DNA of 64,000 nt, taken from the IMG/VR virus record IMGVR_UViG_3300033146_004404, positions 126,001-190,000 of that record; one strand, written 5' to 3'. This document shows positions 43,291 to 51,499 of the stretch, one piece after another. Every line of letters starts with the position of its first letter. Within the stretch, counting starts at the first letter, position 1. A program made the position numbers and the translations under genes. The stretch comes from a virus. The notes below the pieces were generated by a model that was not told where the DNA came from, ran no database searches, and saw only the letters and a list, made by a program, of their open reading frames with translations.

Positions 43291-44785
43291 AATTCATATT
43301 ATTTTTAATTTTATTTTCTGCCTCAGCTGCTCTAACTTTATTTGGTTGGTTGGTATTATTCTTTGCTTTTCTAGCGGCACTTCTCATAGCCCTACTGTTA
43401 CGTTCTTTTTTCTTATTTTCATCTCTTGCAGTTTCAGCTTTATTGTATATCTTAAGAGCTTCTGGATCCATTGGATTCATGCTAGCATATTTTTCAGCTG
43501 CTTCGGGAGAAATGTACTTAGCAACTAAAGCTTTGCCTGTAAAAGCATCTTTAACAGCAGTAGCTTTATTTGTTATTGCTTCTGTTCCTTTTTTAACATA
43601 CTTTTGATTAGCAATGCTTTGAACTATTTTTTGAGGTTTAGGTATTTTATCAAGGTTCAATCTCTTTTTAAGTGTTTTTGATGCAGCACCAAGAGCAGTA
43701 CTTTCTCGTGCGTTTTTAAACTTCTGGGTTGCTTTTATTGAAATTTCAAGATCGTATTTATTTGATACATTATTAGAAGCATTTTTAAGTTTTCTAGCTT
43801 CTGACGAAGCTTTTATTCTCTTAGTAGAATTCGATTTTGATTTAAAATTTACTTGCTGATCTCTTGCTTTGTTTATAAGATTGTTCATCTCTTTATTATA
43901 CTTATTAATAAGTTTTCTATTTTTAGCTTGTATAAGAGGGTTTTGAATTACTTTGAAGCGCTCTTCAAACTTACTTAGATTTTTTTGTTTTATTGCTTCT
44001 ATTTCATCGGCGATAGAGTTAGGACTATCTTTACTCATTCTTACTTTTGAATCTGGATCTATTTCTTCAGGCTCTTCATAAGTAGATCCTTCTGCTTCAG
44101 CTTTTGCTTTTGCTTTTGCTTTTGCTTTTGCTTGATTAACCCTTGACCTGTCATATGTTGTATCTTGTTCGTTTTCAGGCTTTCCAATTGAGTTTCTAAT
44201 TTCTTCACTTTCTGCACTGGCTTGTTTAGCATTTGCTGCCATTACTGCTGGATCAGTTTCATCTGTTTTATCATCTGTTTTATCATCTGTTTTATCATCT
44301 GTAGTTTTAGTGCCTTCAGCTCCAGCTTTATTTTTATTATTTTCGGCTTTAGCTTCTCTTCTGTACTTAGTTACCGTTTTCGTTGAGCTAGTAGTAATTG
44401 CGCTAATGATTTTATCATCTATTTCTTTAGCTTTATCTTTAACGTCATCTCCAGTATTTCCTTCTGTATTGAAGTTAAGCTTCTTCATCTGTTCCTTATC
44501 TTTGCTAAGGACTGATATTGCAAAAGCTAAATCATAGAATGCTGAAGACGGGTCGTTAAAAATTTTTACCATGGCTGAAGTAGGATTCTTTTCGATTCGA
44601 GTTTTAAGTTGAAGAACAAGATCTTGATCTATCTTTTTAATCACTTCCTTTGCTTTAGCAACAACTTCAGGAATTCTTTTCCATTGTTTCCCAAGCCCTT
44701 GAGTTTTAATTATTTGTTTGAAGCTATTGTTATCTTCATTTTCATTTAATGTCTTGTTGTTATAAAATTCTCTAAAAGAGCTCAT
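43289..44785 (-). CDS. Low-complexity protein with capsid-targeting-like leader
   Basis: A 498-residue protein, rich in Lys, Ala, Asn and Glu. Leader MSSFREFYNNKTLNE before N resembles T4 internal-protein leaders (M-K-T-Y-Q-E-F-type start) with a hydrophobic-x-E site at residue 15. The middle contains DKTDDKTDDKTDE and an alternating Ala/Lys run of about 16 residues, both encoded by short tandem DNA repeats. The C-terminal third is strongly basic. It is probably an internal head protein binding DNA. Three consecutive late motifs lie upstream, suggesting high late expression. Convergent with the recombination operon. Confidence 0.6.
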   Translation of the reverse strand: MSSFREFYNNKTLNENEDNNSFKQIIKTQGLGKQWKRIPEVVAKAKEVIKKIDQDLVLQLKTRIEKNPTSAMVKIFNDPSSAFYDLAFAISVLSKDKEQMKKLNFNTEGNTGDDVKDKAKEIDDKIISAITTSSTKTVTKYRREAKAENNKNKAGAEGTKTTDDKTDDKTDDKTDETDPAVMAANAKQASAESEEIRNSIGKPENEQDTTYDRSRVNQAKAKAKAKAKAEAEGSTYEEPEEIDPDSKVRMSKDSPNSIADEIEAIKQKNLSKFEERFKVIQNPLIQAKNRKLINKYNKEMNNLINKARDQQVNFKSKSNSTKRIKASSEARKLKNASNNVSNKYDLEISIKATQKFKNARESTALGAASKTLKKRLNLDKIPKPQKIVQSIANQKYVKKGTEAITNKATAVKDAFTGKALVAKYISPEAAEKYASMNPMDPEALKIYNKAETARDENKKKERNSRAMRSAARKAKNNTNQPNKVRAAEAENKIKNNMN

Positions 44786-44808
44786 TCGTTTTCTCCATTT
44801 TTGTTTAT

Positions 44809-44843
44809 ATTACCTTTACTATTACCTTTACTATTATCTTTAC
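44809..44843 (-). promoter_or_regulatory. Triple tandem late promoter motif
   Basis: Minus-strand GTAAAGATAAT (44833-44843), GTAAAGGTAAT (44821-44831) and GTAAAGGTAAT (44809-44819), each 12 bases apart. The outermost abuts the early promoter's TTGACA on the other strand. Confidence 0.65.
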
Positions 44844-44872
44844 TTGACAAAAAAAGAATAATATGTTATAAT
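44844..44872 (+). promoter_or_regulatory. Early promoter for dnaE N-terminal gene
   Basis: TTGACA 44844-44849, 17-base spacer, TATAAT 44867-44872, extended TGT. An AAAAGGAG ribosome site follows. Confidence 0.9.
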
Positions 44873-44890
44873 TAATTAAAAGGAGCAAAA

Positions 44891-46180
44891 ATGGCATATT
44901 CACATCTCCACGTCCATTCCCATCTTGGGAGTCAGCTTGATGGAATCGGAACATCGGAACAATACGCTAAATTAGCAAAAGAAATGGGACATCCATCTCT
45001 AGCAATAACAGATCACGGAAAAATGAACGGTCATTACGATCACTTCCTAGCTTGTAAAAAACATGGGATTAATCCTATATTTGGAGTTGAAGCATACGTT
45101 GAATTCGAGCTAGAACGATTTGAAGAAAAGAATGGAAAACAGAAAAGAGTTAGAAATAAGAATATGCACTTAGTCCTCCTTGCAAAGAACGAAGTCGGTT
45201 ATAAAAATCTTCTTAAGCTGAACTATAAATCTATGTCTGATGAAAAACATTTCTATTACAAGAATCATATAACCATAAAAGAACTCTTTGAAAACAAAGA
45301 AGGGATAATCGTAGGAACAGCTTGTATGGGATCTCCGTTCGCAAGACTATATAGAGACAAAAAAATAGTAGAAGCAGAGAAGTTATTTAAACTATTTAAG
45401 AATCAATTCGGTGAAGACTTCTATGCTGAGTTACAAATAAATGAAATAGATCATTCCATTGATAACTTTGAAGAAGGACAGAAATCTGTAAACGCATTTA
45501 TTTTGAGGTTAGCTAAAGAGTATGATGTTCCAGTTGTGCTTACTGGTGACGTTCATTATTCAAAAAAGGGGATGGCAAAAATACAAACACTAGCAATAGC
45601 AATCAGTAGAAAAGTAACTCTTGATGAACTTGATTGGGAACTTGAAGGAAAGAGTTTGTTTTATATGGACATTCCTGACTTTAAAAAATTCAATGAAGAT
45701 TGGGGTTATGGATATACAAATCAGCAGATCGAAGAATGGTGTGAGAACACTCAGCTTATTGCTGATAGATGTGACTTTCAATACAGAGAGAGGAATAGAG
45801 TTCTCCTTCCAACGTTTTCGGAAGATGATGATGCTTTATTAATAAAAGAAAGTATGAAAGGATTAGCTGAGAAATTAAAAGTTGAAGACTTTAAACATGC
45901 TCCAAAAGAATATAGAGAAAGATTAGCGAAAGAACTTGAGATCATATTAAGGAAGGGGTTTGCTTCATATATTATGATATTATGGGATGTGTTTAATTTT
46001 GCAAAAGAAGAAGATATAATGCGAGGTCCCGCTCGGGGCAGCGGTGGTGGTTCATTACTTTTGTATGCTCTTGATATAACAACATTAGATCCAATAAAAT
46101 ATGAACTCATCTTTGAACGTTTCTTGTCGGATCAGAGATCCGTAGATGTTGTTTATGATTGGTTTGGTGAAATAAAATAA
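44891..46180 (+). CDS. dnaE: DNA polymerase III alpha (DnaE), fragment 1: PHP domain and N-terminal palm
   Basis: A 429-residue piece of a C-family replicative polymerase. HLHVHSHLGSQLDG (H5, H7, H9) and ITDHGKMNGHYD belong to the PHP domain, GVEAYVE and TGDVHYSK follow, and GPARGSGGGSLLLYALDIT with FERFL is the start of the palm. The chain stops after VDVVYDWFGEIK, just before the catalytic Asp motif, which is on fragment 2 (47770). It carries no intein half at its end, so it probably joins the rest non-covalently. A zinc-ribbon gene and a Pif1-like helicase gene lie in the gap between fragments. Confidence 0.9.
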   Translation: MAYSHLHVHSHLGSQLDGIGTSEQYAKLAKEMGHPSLAITDHGKMNGHYDHFLACKKHGINPIFGVEAYVEFELERFEEKNGKQKRVRNKNMHLVLLAKNEVGYKNLLKLNYKSMSDEKHFYYKNHITIKELFENKEGIIVGTACMGSPFARLYRDKKIVEAEKLFKLFKNQFGEDFYAELQINEIDHSIDNFEEGQKSVNAFILRLAKEYDVPVVLTGDVHYSKKGMAKIQTLAIAISRKVTLDELDWELEGKSLFYMDIPDFKKFNEDWGYGYTNQQIEEWCENTQLIADRCDFQYRERNRVLLPTFSEDDDALLIKESMKGLAEKLKVEDFKHAPKEYRERLAKELEIILRKGFASYIMILWDVFNFAKEEDIMRGPARGSGGGSLLLYALDITTLDPIKYELIFERFLSDQRSVDVVYDWFGEIK

Positions 46181-46191
46181 AGGAAGGTATA

Positions 46192-46359
46192 ATGGAAAAA
46201 GAATACACAGTGAAATGCGTTGAGTGTGGCAATAAATTTAAGGCAAGGTTTGAAGCGGATAAGCTTGATGGGTATGAAACATTAGCTTATTGCACAGAGT
46301 GTAATGACGTTAAAGAAGTTACTTTATCTGGAGCTTTTCAAGCAAAGAAAAAATCTTGA
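46192..46359 (+). CDS. Small zinc-ribbon protein
   Basis: A 55-residue protein with CVECGNKF and YCTECN, two CxxC pairs 29 residues apart, as in a four-cysteine zinc ribbon. It ends in KKKS. Ribosome site AAGGAAGG. It lies 11 bases after dnaE fragment 1 in the same early transcript, and its TGA stop is part of the next promoter's TTGACA. It may bind DNA or RNA polymerase, but nothing decides this. Confidence 0.65.
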   Translation: MEKEYTVKCVECGNKFKARFEADKLDGYETLAYCTECNDVKEVTLSGAFQAKKKS

Positions 46360-46384
46360 CAAAAAAAGAATAATATGCTATAAT
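46356..46384 (+). promoter_or_regulatory. Early promoter for the Pif1-like helicase
   Basis: TTGACA 46356-46361, 17-base spacer, TATAAT 46379-46384, extended TGC. Predicted start near 46391, one base before the helicase ATG. Confidence 0.88.
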
Positions 46385-46391
46385 TGAGTAT

Positions 46392-47708
46392 ATGGAAGAA
46401 ACAAAAGAAAAAATAAATGATATTATCAACACTTACTTAGATGGCTTTCAAGACCTTGGTTATGAAATAACGGAAGATATAAAGAAAGCTTTGTTGTTCG
46501 CAGAATTTTCAAAAAAGAATTTAATAATTTCTGGTTCAGCGGGAACTGGAAAATCAACATTTATAGAACTATTTAAGAAAAATTCAAAAAAGTCAGTCGT
46601 AACCCTAGCCCCCACTGGGGTTGCGGCTGTTAACGCAAACGGAGTAACCATACATTCGTTTTTTAAAATGGCAATAGGTATAGCAAACAAATATTCAGTT
46701 TCAAAAGAAGCTAAAGAAGTAGTTAATAAAGTCGATGTTATTATCATTGATGAAATCTCAATGGTTAGAGCAGATCTTATGGATGCTGTAGATTCACATT
46801 TAAGAATCCTTACAGGAAACGCTGATAAGCCTTTTGGTGGAATTAAGATAGTTGCTGTTGGAGATTTATTTCAATTGCCTCCAGTAGTTCAAAGCGGAAC
46901 TCCGGACTTTGCTTATATTAGAGATAACTTTTATTCAAAGTGGTTTTTTAGTGCGCCGGAGGTCGGTGAATTTAACGTAGTTGAATTAAAGAAGATCTTC
47001 CGTCAAAGCGAAGAACAGTTCATTAATACTTTAAATAGAATTCGTGTTGGAAAGCAGTCATGGGATGATCTCAAACTAATAAATACAAGAGTAGTAACAG
47101 AAGAGGAGTTTGGTAAAGACGGAGAAGATTATATTTATTTAGCGTCTACTAATAAGACAGCTGATAACGTAAACTCCGAGAGGTTAAAGAAAATAAATGA
47201 ACCATCGTTCTTTTTTCACTCATCTACTAAGGGCGATTACCCAAAAGGGTCTATGCCAGCTCCGGAAATAATTGAGTTAAAAAAGGGCTCTCAAGTAATG
47301 ATGCTTAGAAATATAGCAGCACACAATCTTTATAACGGCCAGGTTGGAAGAGTAATTGCTTTAGGTGAATACTTTATCAAAGTTAAATTTGGGAAAGCAG
47401 ATTATGTAATTAATAAAGAAATCTGGTTGAACAATGAATACTCGTTAGTTGATGGAAAAATACAACTGAAAGAACTTGGTTCATATACTCAGTATCCTTT
47501 AAAACTTGCTTATTCAATAACCATTCATAAAAGTCAAAGTAAAACTTATGAGAAGATTTTTATTGATTTAGGTGGCGGTGCTTTCAGTGCCGGACAGACT
47601 TATGTTGCTTTATCAAGATGCAAGACTCTTAATGGAATTGGCCTTAAGTATAAAATTGAAAAAAGAGATATAATAGTTGATAGAGTTTTAAAAGAGACTT
47701 TTCTTTGA
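46392..47708 (+). CDS. Pif1/RecD-type SF1B helicase
   Basis: A 438-residue helicase. Motif I GSAGTGKST (48-56), Ia TLAPTGVAAV, II IIDEISM, III GDLFQLPPV, IV LKKIFRQSE, V YSITIHKSQSKTYEKI and VI YVALSRCKTLNGI. This set is Pif1/RRM3-like; such enzymes move 5' to 3' and clear blocks at the fork, as Dda does in T4. The ATG coincides with the predicted start of transcription and has no ribosome site, so the message seems leaderless. It sits between two dnaE fragments, and its TGA stop lies within the next promoter's -35. Confidence 0.9.
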   Translation: MEETKEKINDIINTYLDGFQDLGYEITEDIKKALLFAEFSKKNLIISGSAGTGKSTFIELFKKNSKKSVVTLAPTGVAAVNANGVTIHSFFKMAIGIANKYSVSKEAKEVVNKVDVIIIDEISMVRADLMDAVDSHLRILTGNADKPFGGIKIVAVGDLFQLPPVVQSGTPDFAYIRDNFYSKWFFSAPEVGEFNVVELKKIFRQSEEQFINTLNRIRVGKQSWDDLKLINTRVVTEEEFGKDGEDYIYLASTNKTADNVNSERLKKINEPSFFFHSSTKGDYPKGSMPAPEIIELKKGSQVMMLRNIAAHNLYNGQVGRVIALGEYFIKVKFGKADYVINKEIWLNNEYSLVDGKIQLKELGSYTQYPLKLAYSITIHKSQSKTYEKIFIDLGGGAFSAGQTYVALSRCKTLNGIGLKYKIEKRDIIVDRVLKETFL

Positions 47709-47733
47709 CAGAAAAAGAATAATTGAATATAAT
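47705..47733 (+). promoter_or_regulatory. Early promoter for dnaE fragment 2
   Basis: TTGACA 47705-47710, 17-base spacer, TATAAT 47728-47733. The spacer has more changes than in the other copies and the TGn is absent. A GAAGGAG ribosome site follows. Confidence 0.75.
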
Positions 47734-47769
47734 ATAATATAATAGACTTATTACCGAAGGAGATAAAAA

Positions 47770-48672
47770 TTGAAGACTTGGACTGAGCTTAAAGATTTTT
47801 GTGAAAAAAGCGAACGTTTTTTAGACTTAAGCGAAGAAGAAAAAAAAAGATATAAAAAGGAAATTGCTGTAGCAAAAAGATTTTATTCCAATAAAAGAAA
47901 TCTTTTTGACGAACTTCAAATAAAAAAGGATAGAATTGATAATAGATACATAATTCCTTTTTTATTAAAGCTTACTGACTGTATTGCCAACAAAAGACCT
48001 GCTTATATTCAGGTAAAGTCAGGAGCTTCAGGAGGGATAGACATAGACACCGATTGGCAGGGTGATGGTAGAGAGAAAATCTATAATTATCTCGTTGAAA
48101 AATATGGAATAGAAAGAGTTCTTCATGTAGGAACTTTTTCAGCTCTTGGGCCGGCATCAGCAGCAAAAGATGTTTTAAGAGCAAATAAAATTGACTTTGG
48201 TAAATCAAATGCCTTCACTAAAGTTCTTGAAAAGCAAGAAAGTTGGGAAGAGAATCTTGAGAGAATTAAAGGAACAGATCAAGCCAACTGGAGATTCTAT
48301 GAAGAGAATAAAGAAGTTCTTGAAGATGTTCCTCACTTAATTGGAAAGATAAGACAGTGTTTGCCTTGGAATCAAGATGTAGATATCATTGACGAATATG
48401 GAGTTAAAACAAAAAAGCTCATAAAGTTTATAGATCCAGCCCAGGATTATATTTCTTATATGGATAAAGATGGAAATAAACAATATACTAAAAATTATGA
48501 GGTATTCCCTTCTGGAAAGAAGAAGATATATGAAATAACTACCTCAAAAGGAAAAAAGATAAGAGCGTCTGCTAATCATAAATTTTTTTTAAGAAGTGGT
48601 GAAATTAAAAGATTAAAAGATTTAAAGAATGACGATGAAATCATCATTGATAGTAATTCCGCCTCCGTGTAA
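47770..48672 (+). CDS. dnaE: DnaE fragment 2a: catalytic palm joined to N-terminal half of a split intein
   Basis: A 300-residue product starting at TTG. Residues 1-196 are DnaE: IPFLLKLTDCIANKRPAYIQ, SGASGGIDIDTDW (catalytic D91/D93), VGTFSALGPASAAKDVLRA, ending HLIGKIRQ. Residues 197-300 are an intein N-half, CLPWNQDVDIIDEYG with block B KGKKIRASANHKFF, ending SNSASV. Its partner half is at 49524. Joined, the extein reads IGKIRQ-SGKHAGGIVIS, the expected continuous DnaE sequence. The stop codon falls within the late motif of the hairpin that controls the HNH gene between the two halves. Confidence 0.9.
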   Translation: MKTWTELKDFCEKSERFLDLSEEEKKRYKKEIAVAKRFYSNKRNLFDELQIKKDRIDNRYIIPFLLKLTDCIANKRPAYIQVKSGASGGIDIDTDWQGDGREKIYNYLVEKYGIERVLHVGTFSALGPASAAKDVLRANKIDFGKSNAFTKVLEKQESWEENLERIKGTDQANWRFYEENKEVLEDVPHLIGKIRQCLPWNQDVDIIDEYGVKTKKLIKFIDPAQDYISYMDKDGNKQYTKNYEVFPSGKKKIYEITTSKGKKIRASANHKFFLRSGEIKRLKDLKNDDEIIIDSNSASV

Positions 48673-48697
48673 AGGTAATGTAAACACGGAGGTGGAA
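48657..48697 (+). promoter_or_regulatory. Anti-Shine-Dalgarno hairpin with late promoter motif in its loop
   Basis: Arms 48657-48670 (TTCCGCCTCCGTGT) and 48684-48697 (ACACGGAGGTGGAA) pair over 14 positions with one G-U. The 3' arm contains the GGAGG site of the HNH gene. GTAAAGGTAAT (48669-48679) runs through the loop; a start about six bases later would give a message lacking the 5' arm and so open for translation. Confidence 0.8.
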
Positions 48698-48702
48698 TTT
48701 AT

Positions 48703-49572
48703 ATGAAGTGCTTAATATGTGGAGAAGAAGTAGAGAGAAGTAGTTTTCATTTTCATTTAAAAAAACATAATATGAAAATGAAAGAGTATTATGTAAAATT
48801 CAATTTTGACTTTACGAAAAAAGATTATTTAGAAAATGAATATTGTAAAAATGAAAAATCACTGAAACAGATAACAAAAGAATGTGAAGAGAAATATAAT
48901 ATTTCAAATTTAAAAAGTACTGTACTTGATTTTGCTAAAGAATTTTATATAAAAAAAAGAACTATTTCAGGTGCTGGAAAATTGTATTTTGAAAATAATG
49001 AAATTTGGAATAAAGGGTGTACGAAAAAAGATAATGCTTCTGTAGCTTTATATTCAAAAAAGAAAAAAGAGCTTTATAAAAAAGTAAGAAAAAAACTAGA
49101 AAGTTTATCTATAAGTGAATTACTAAAGTTTAATATTCAACAGAATAAAAAAATTAGAAACATACTAAGAAAAAAGCTTATAGAAAAACAAGATAATATC
49201 TGTCCTATTTGCGAAAGCAGTTTAACAAATTTAGATAAAAGATTGCAACATATCCATCATATAGACAGAGACAATTCAAATGATACAGAAGAAAATTTAA
49301 TCGTTTTGTGTGCAAGCTGTCATACAAAATTATCTGGGCACAAACACAGACTTAAAGAACTTGATTTTATATTATCTTATGATGACTTTGTTAATAATTT
49401 AGAACTTGTTAGATATGAAATATCTAAAATAAAAAAAAATAAAGAAGATATGATGTGTCAATTAGAAAGCGTTGATAAATTTGATAAAAAAAAGTATTAT
49501 GAAAATATAAAGGAGAATGGAAAATGCTCGATAAACATATCAAAATTAAAACTGACAGAATTTATTCAATAG
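48703..49572 (+). CDS. HNH homing endonuclease lying between the split-intein halves
   Basis: A 289-residue protein. An N-terminal zinc finger (CLICGEEVERSSFHFHLKKH) is followed by a helical DNA-binding region and a C-terminal HNH domain at about 165-215: ICPICESSLTN, RLQHIHHIDRDNSND and NLIVLCASCH with all metal and catalytic residues. It is a free-standing gene located where an intein's own endonuclease domain would sit, and its last 49 bases overlap the C-intein gene. Its ribosome site is hidden in a hairpin in read-through transcripts and exposed in late ones. It probably cuts the intein-free dnaE allele. Confidence 0.88.
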   Translation: MKCLICGEEVERSSFHFHLKKHNMKMKEYYVKFNFDFTKKDYLENEYCKNEKSLKQITKECEEKYNISNLKSTVLDFAKEFYIKKRTISGAGKLYFENNEIWNKGCTKKDNASVALYSKKKKELYKKVRKKLESLSISELLKFNIQQNKKIRNILRKKLIEKQDNICPICESSLTNLDKRLQHIHHIDRDNSNDTEENLIVLCASCHTKLSGHKHRLKELDFILSYDDFVNNLELVRYEISKIKKNKEDMMCQLESVDKFDKKKYYENIKENGKCSINISKLKLTEFIQ

Positions 49573-49964
49573 TTGAAAAAGAAGAAGAAGAAACATATGA
49601 TATTCAAAACTTTCAAGATGATTGCTTTTTAAAAGAACCAAATTTTTTTGCTGATGGTTTTCTCGTTCATAATTCTGGAAAGCATGCTGGTGGAATCGTA
49701 ATTAGTGACAAACCAATTTATAACTATATTCCTGTTGATAGAGTTCAGGGAGAAGTTGTTACAGCATTTCCAGAAAGTGGAAGCAACACTGTTCTTGATG
49801 AGATCGGTATAATAAAATATGATATTTTAGGTATATCAATCTTGGATGTTATATCAGAAGCTATAGGTATGATAGACGAAGACATTTATTTAATTGAAGA
49901 TGACGATGGAATTCAGAAAGCGGTCCCTGCATCTTACATAGATAACATAATAAAAAAACTTTGA
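49524..49964 (+). CDS. dnaE: DnaE fragment 2b: C-terminal half of split intein plus palm continuation
   Basis: A 146-residue product. Residues 1-50 are the C-intein: MLDKHIKIKTDRIYSIVEKE, then TYDIQNF and FFADGFLVHN before Ser+1. Residues 51-146 are DnaE: SGKHAGGIVISDKPI, IPVDRVQGEVVT, and IGIIKYDILGISILDVI, where D100 corresponds to the third catalytic aspartate. It joins fragment 2a by trans-splicing. The chain stops at IIKKL, and DnaE resumes 7.9 kb downstream at 57857. AAGGAG lies eight bases before the ATG. Confidence 0.9.
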   Translation: MLDKHIKIKTDRIYSIVEKEEEETYDIQNFQDDCFLKEPNFFADGFLVHNSGKHAGGIVISDKPIYNYIPVDRVQGEVVTAFPESGSNTVLDEIGIIKYDILGISILDVISEAIGMIDEDIYLIEDDDGIQKAVPASYIDNIIKKL

Positions 49965-49976
49965 GGTAATTTATTC

Positions 49977-51488
49977 GTGACTGATTTTGCATTATTGAAC
50001 TATAAAAAAAGAGAAAAAAAGAAAAAAATCATTGATGGCTTTTTATTAAATGCAAAGCAGGACGATAAAACACTCTTTAAGTGCTTGGTGTGTGGAAAAG
50101 AAACAAGTAAGACAATCTCTGCTTTGATTAAAAGAGGTATTGATTATAAAAAAATAGACGTAGAAAATAACGATACGATTTTTATGTGTCGAAAACATTC
50201 TCAAGAAGCTATAACTGAAAAGAAATATGGAGTTAAGAATAATTTTCAAAATCCAGCTTCAATAAAAAAGATCAAGAAAAAGAGAGAAAAAAAAAGAATA
50301 GAAAGTGGAGATCCTCTCTATTTTTTAAATCAAGGTGATCTTATCGTTTTTACTTGTGAAGTATGTGGAAAGAAAACATCCGTTCAGAAAAGAAAATACA
50401 CTAGTAATTTATGCAGAGAATGCAAGATAAAAAAGGCTAATAGAGAGAAAATTCTTCCTGTGATATTAAAAAGGCTTAAAGGCAACAATATTGAATTGTT
50501 AAAACCTTATTCTAACCAGAGAGAGTTAGAAGAAAACGTTCTTTATGATTTTAAGTGCTTAATTTGCAATAATACCTTTAAGGATCATCTTCACTCTCAT
50601 ATTCCAAGATGTCCTACTTGCTATCCAAAATATTCTTCAATTGGTGAAAAAGAAATAAAAGTTTTTATAGAGTCTTTAGGTTTTGATGTCATAGAAAACG
50701 ACAGAAAGATTCTTAGTGGCCTAGAGTTAGATATTTATATTCCGGATAAAAAAATAGCAATAGAGTTTAATGGTCTTTATTGGCATAGTGAGCAGAAAGG
50801 AAAAGATAAAAACTACCATTTAAACAAAACATTAAAATGTGCAGAAAAAGAAATTCAGTTAATTCACTTCTTTGAAGATGAATGGTATAATAAAAAAGAA
50901 ATAGTGAAATCCATTATTGCAACAAGATTGGGGATAGTAGGTAAAAGAATTTATGCTAGAAAGTGTATTATAAAAAATGTGACAAATAAAGAGGAAAGAA
51001 GATTCTTAGAAGAAAATCATATTCAGGGATATTATCCTTCTTCTATTAAGCTAGGCTTATACTATGAAGAAGAATTAGTTTTAATTTTAACTTTTGGAAA
51101 ATCACGATTTAGTAATCACGATTTTGAGTTAATAAGATTTGCTAATAAATTAAATTCTTCTGTGGTTGGTGGATTTTCTAAGCTTTTAAAATCTTTTAGA
51201 AAAGATAATAAAGGAAGCTTAATAACCTTTTCAGAGAGAAGGCTGTTTTCAGGAAATGTTTATGAGAAGAGCGGTTTCTCGTTTTTAAAAACGACCTTAC
51301 CAAATTATTACTATGTAGACGAAAACTATAATAAGAGATTTAATAGAATGAAATTTCAAAAGCATAAATTAAAGAATTTGTTAAAAGAGTACAATGAAGA
51401 ATTAACAGAGAAGGAAAATATGATAGTTAATAACTATGATAGAATTTGGGACTGTGGAAATAATTCTTTTGAAATAAAAAAACTTTAA
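49977..51488 (+). CDS. EDxHD (Vsr-like) homing endonuclease with zinc-finger repeats
   Basis: A 503-residue protein starting GTG. The N-terminal half has several Cys pairs (CLVCGKET, CEVCGKKT, CRECK, CLICNN, CPTC), probably zinc-binding DNA-recognition modules. The catalytic core at about 215-300 reads IGEKEIKVFIESLGFDV, LELDIYIPDKKIAIEFNGLY, WHSE and LIHFFEDEW, matching the Vsr-like EDxHD family found beside fractured phage genes. The last 150 residues are a further conserved domain (GYYPSSIKLGLYYEEELVLI). It stands exactly where dnaE breaks for the second time, 12 bases after the 2b stop. Confidence 0.82.
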   Translation: MTDFALLNYKKREKKKKIIDGFLLNAKQDDKTLFKCLVCGKETSKTISALIKRGIDYKKIDVENNDTIFMCRKHSQEAITEKKYGVKNNFQNPASIKKIKKKREKKRIESGDPLYFLNQGDLIVFTCEVCGKKTSVQKRKYTSNLCRECKIKKANREKILPVILKRLKGNNIELLKPYSNQRELEENVLYDFKCLICNNTFKDHLHSHIPRCPTCYPKYSSIGEKEIKVFIESLGFDVIENDRKILSGLELDIYIPDKKIAIEFNGLYWHSEQKGKDKNYHLNKTLKCAEKEIQLIHFFEDEWYNKKEIVKSIIATRLGIVGKRIYARKCIIKNVTNKEERRFLEENHIQGYYPSSIKLGLYYEEELVLILTFGKSRFSNHDFELIRFANKLNSSVVGGFSKLLKSFRKDNKGSLITFSERRLFSGNVYEKSGFSFLKTTLPNYYYVDENYNKRFNRMKFQKHKLKNLLKEYNEELTEKENMIVNNYDRIWDCGNNSFEIKKL

Positions 51489-51499
51489 AGGAAGTAAGC

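Noticed and set aside
46160-46180. Intein N-half at the end of DnaE fragment 1
   Set aside because: The chain ends VDVVYDWFGEIK with no Cys-started Hint sequence, and fragment 2 has no C-intein at its start.
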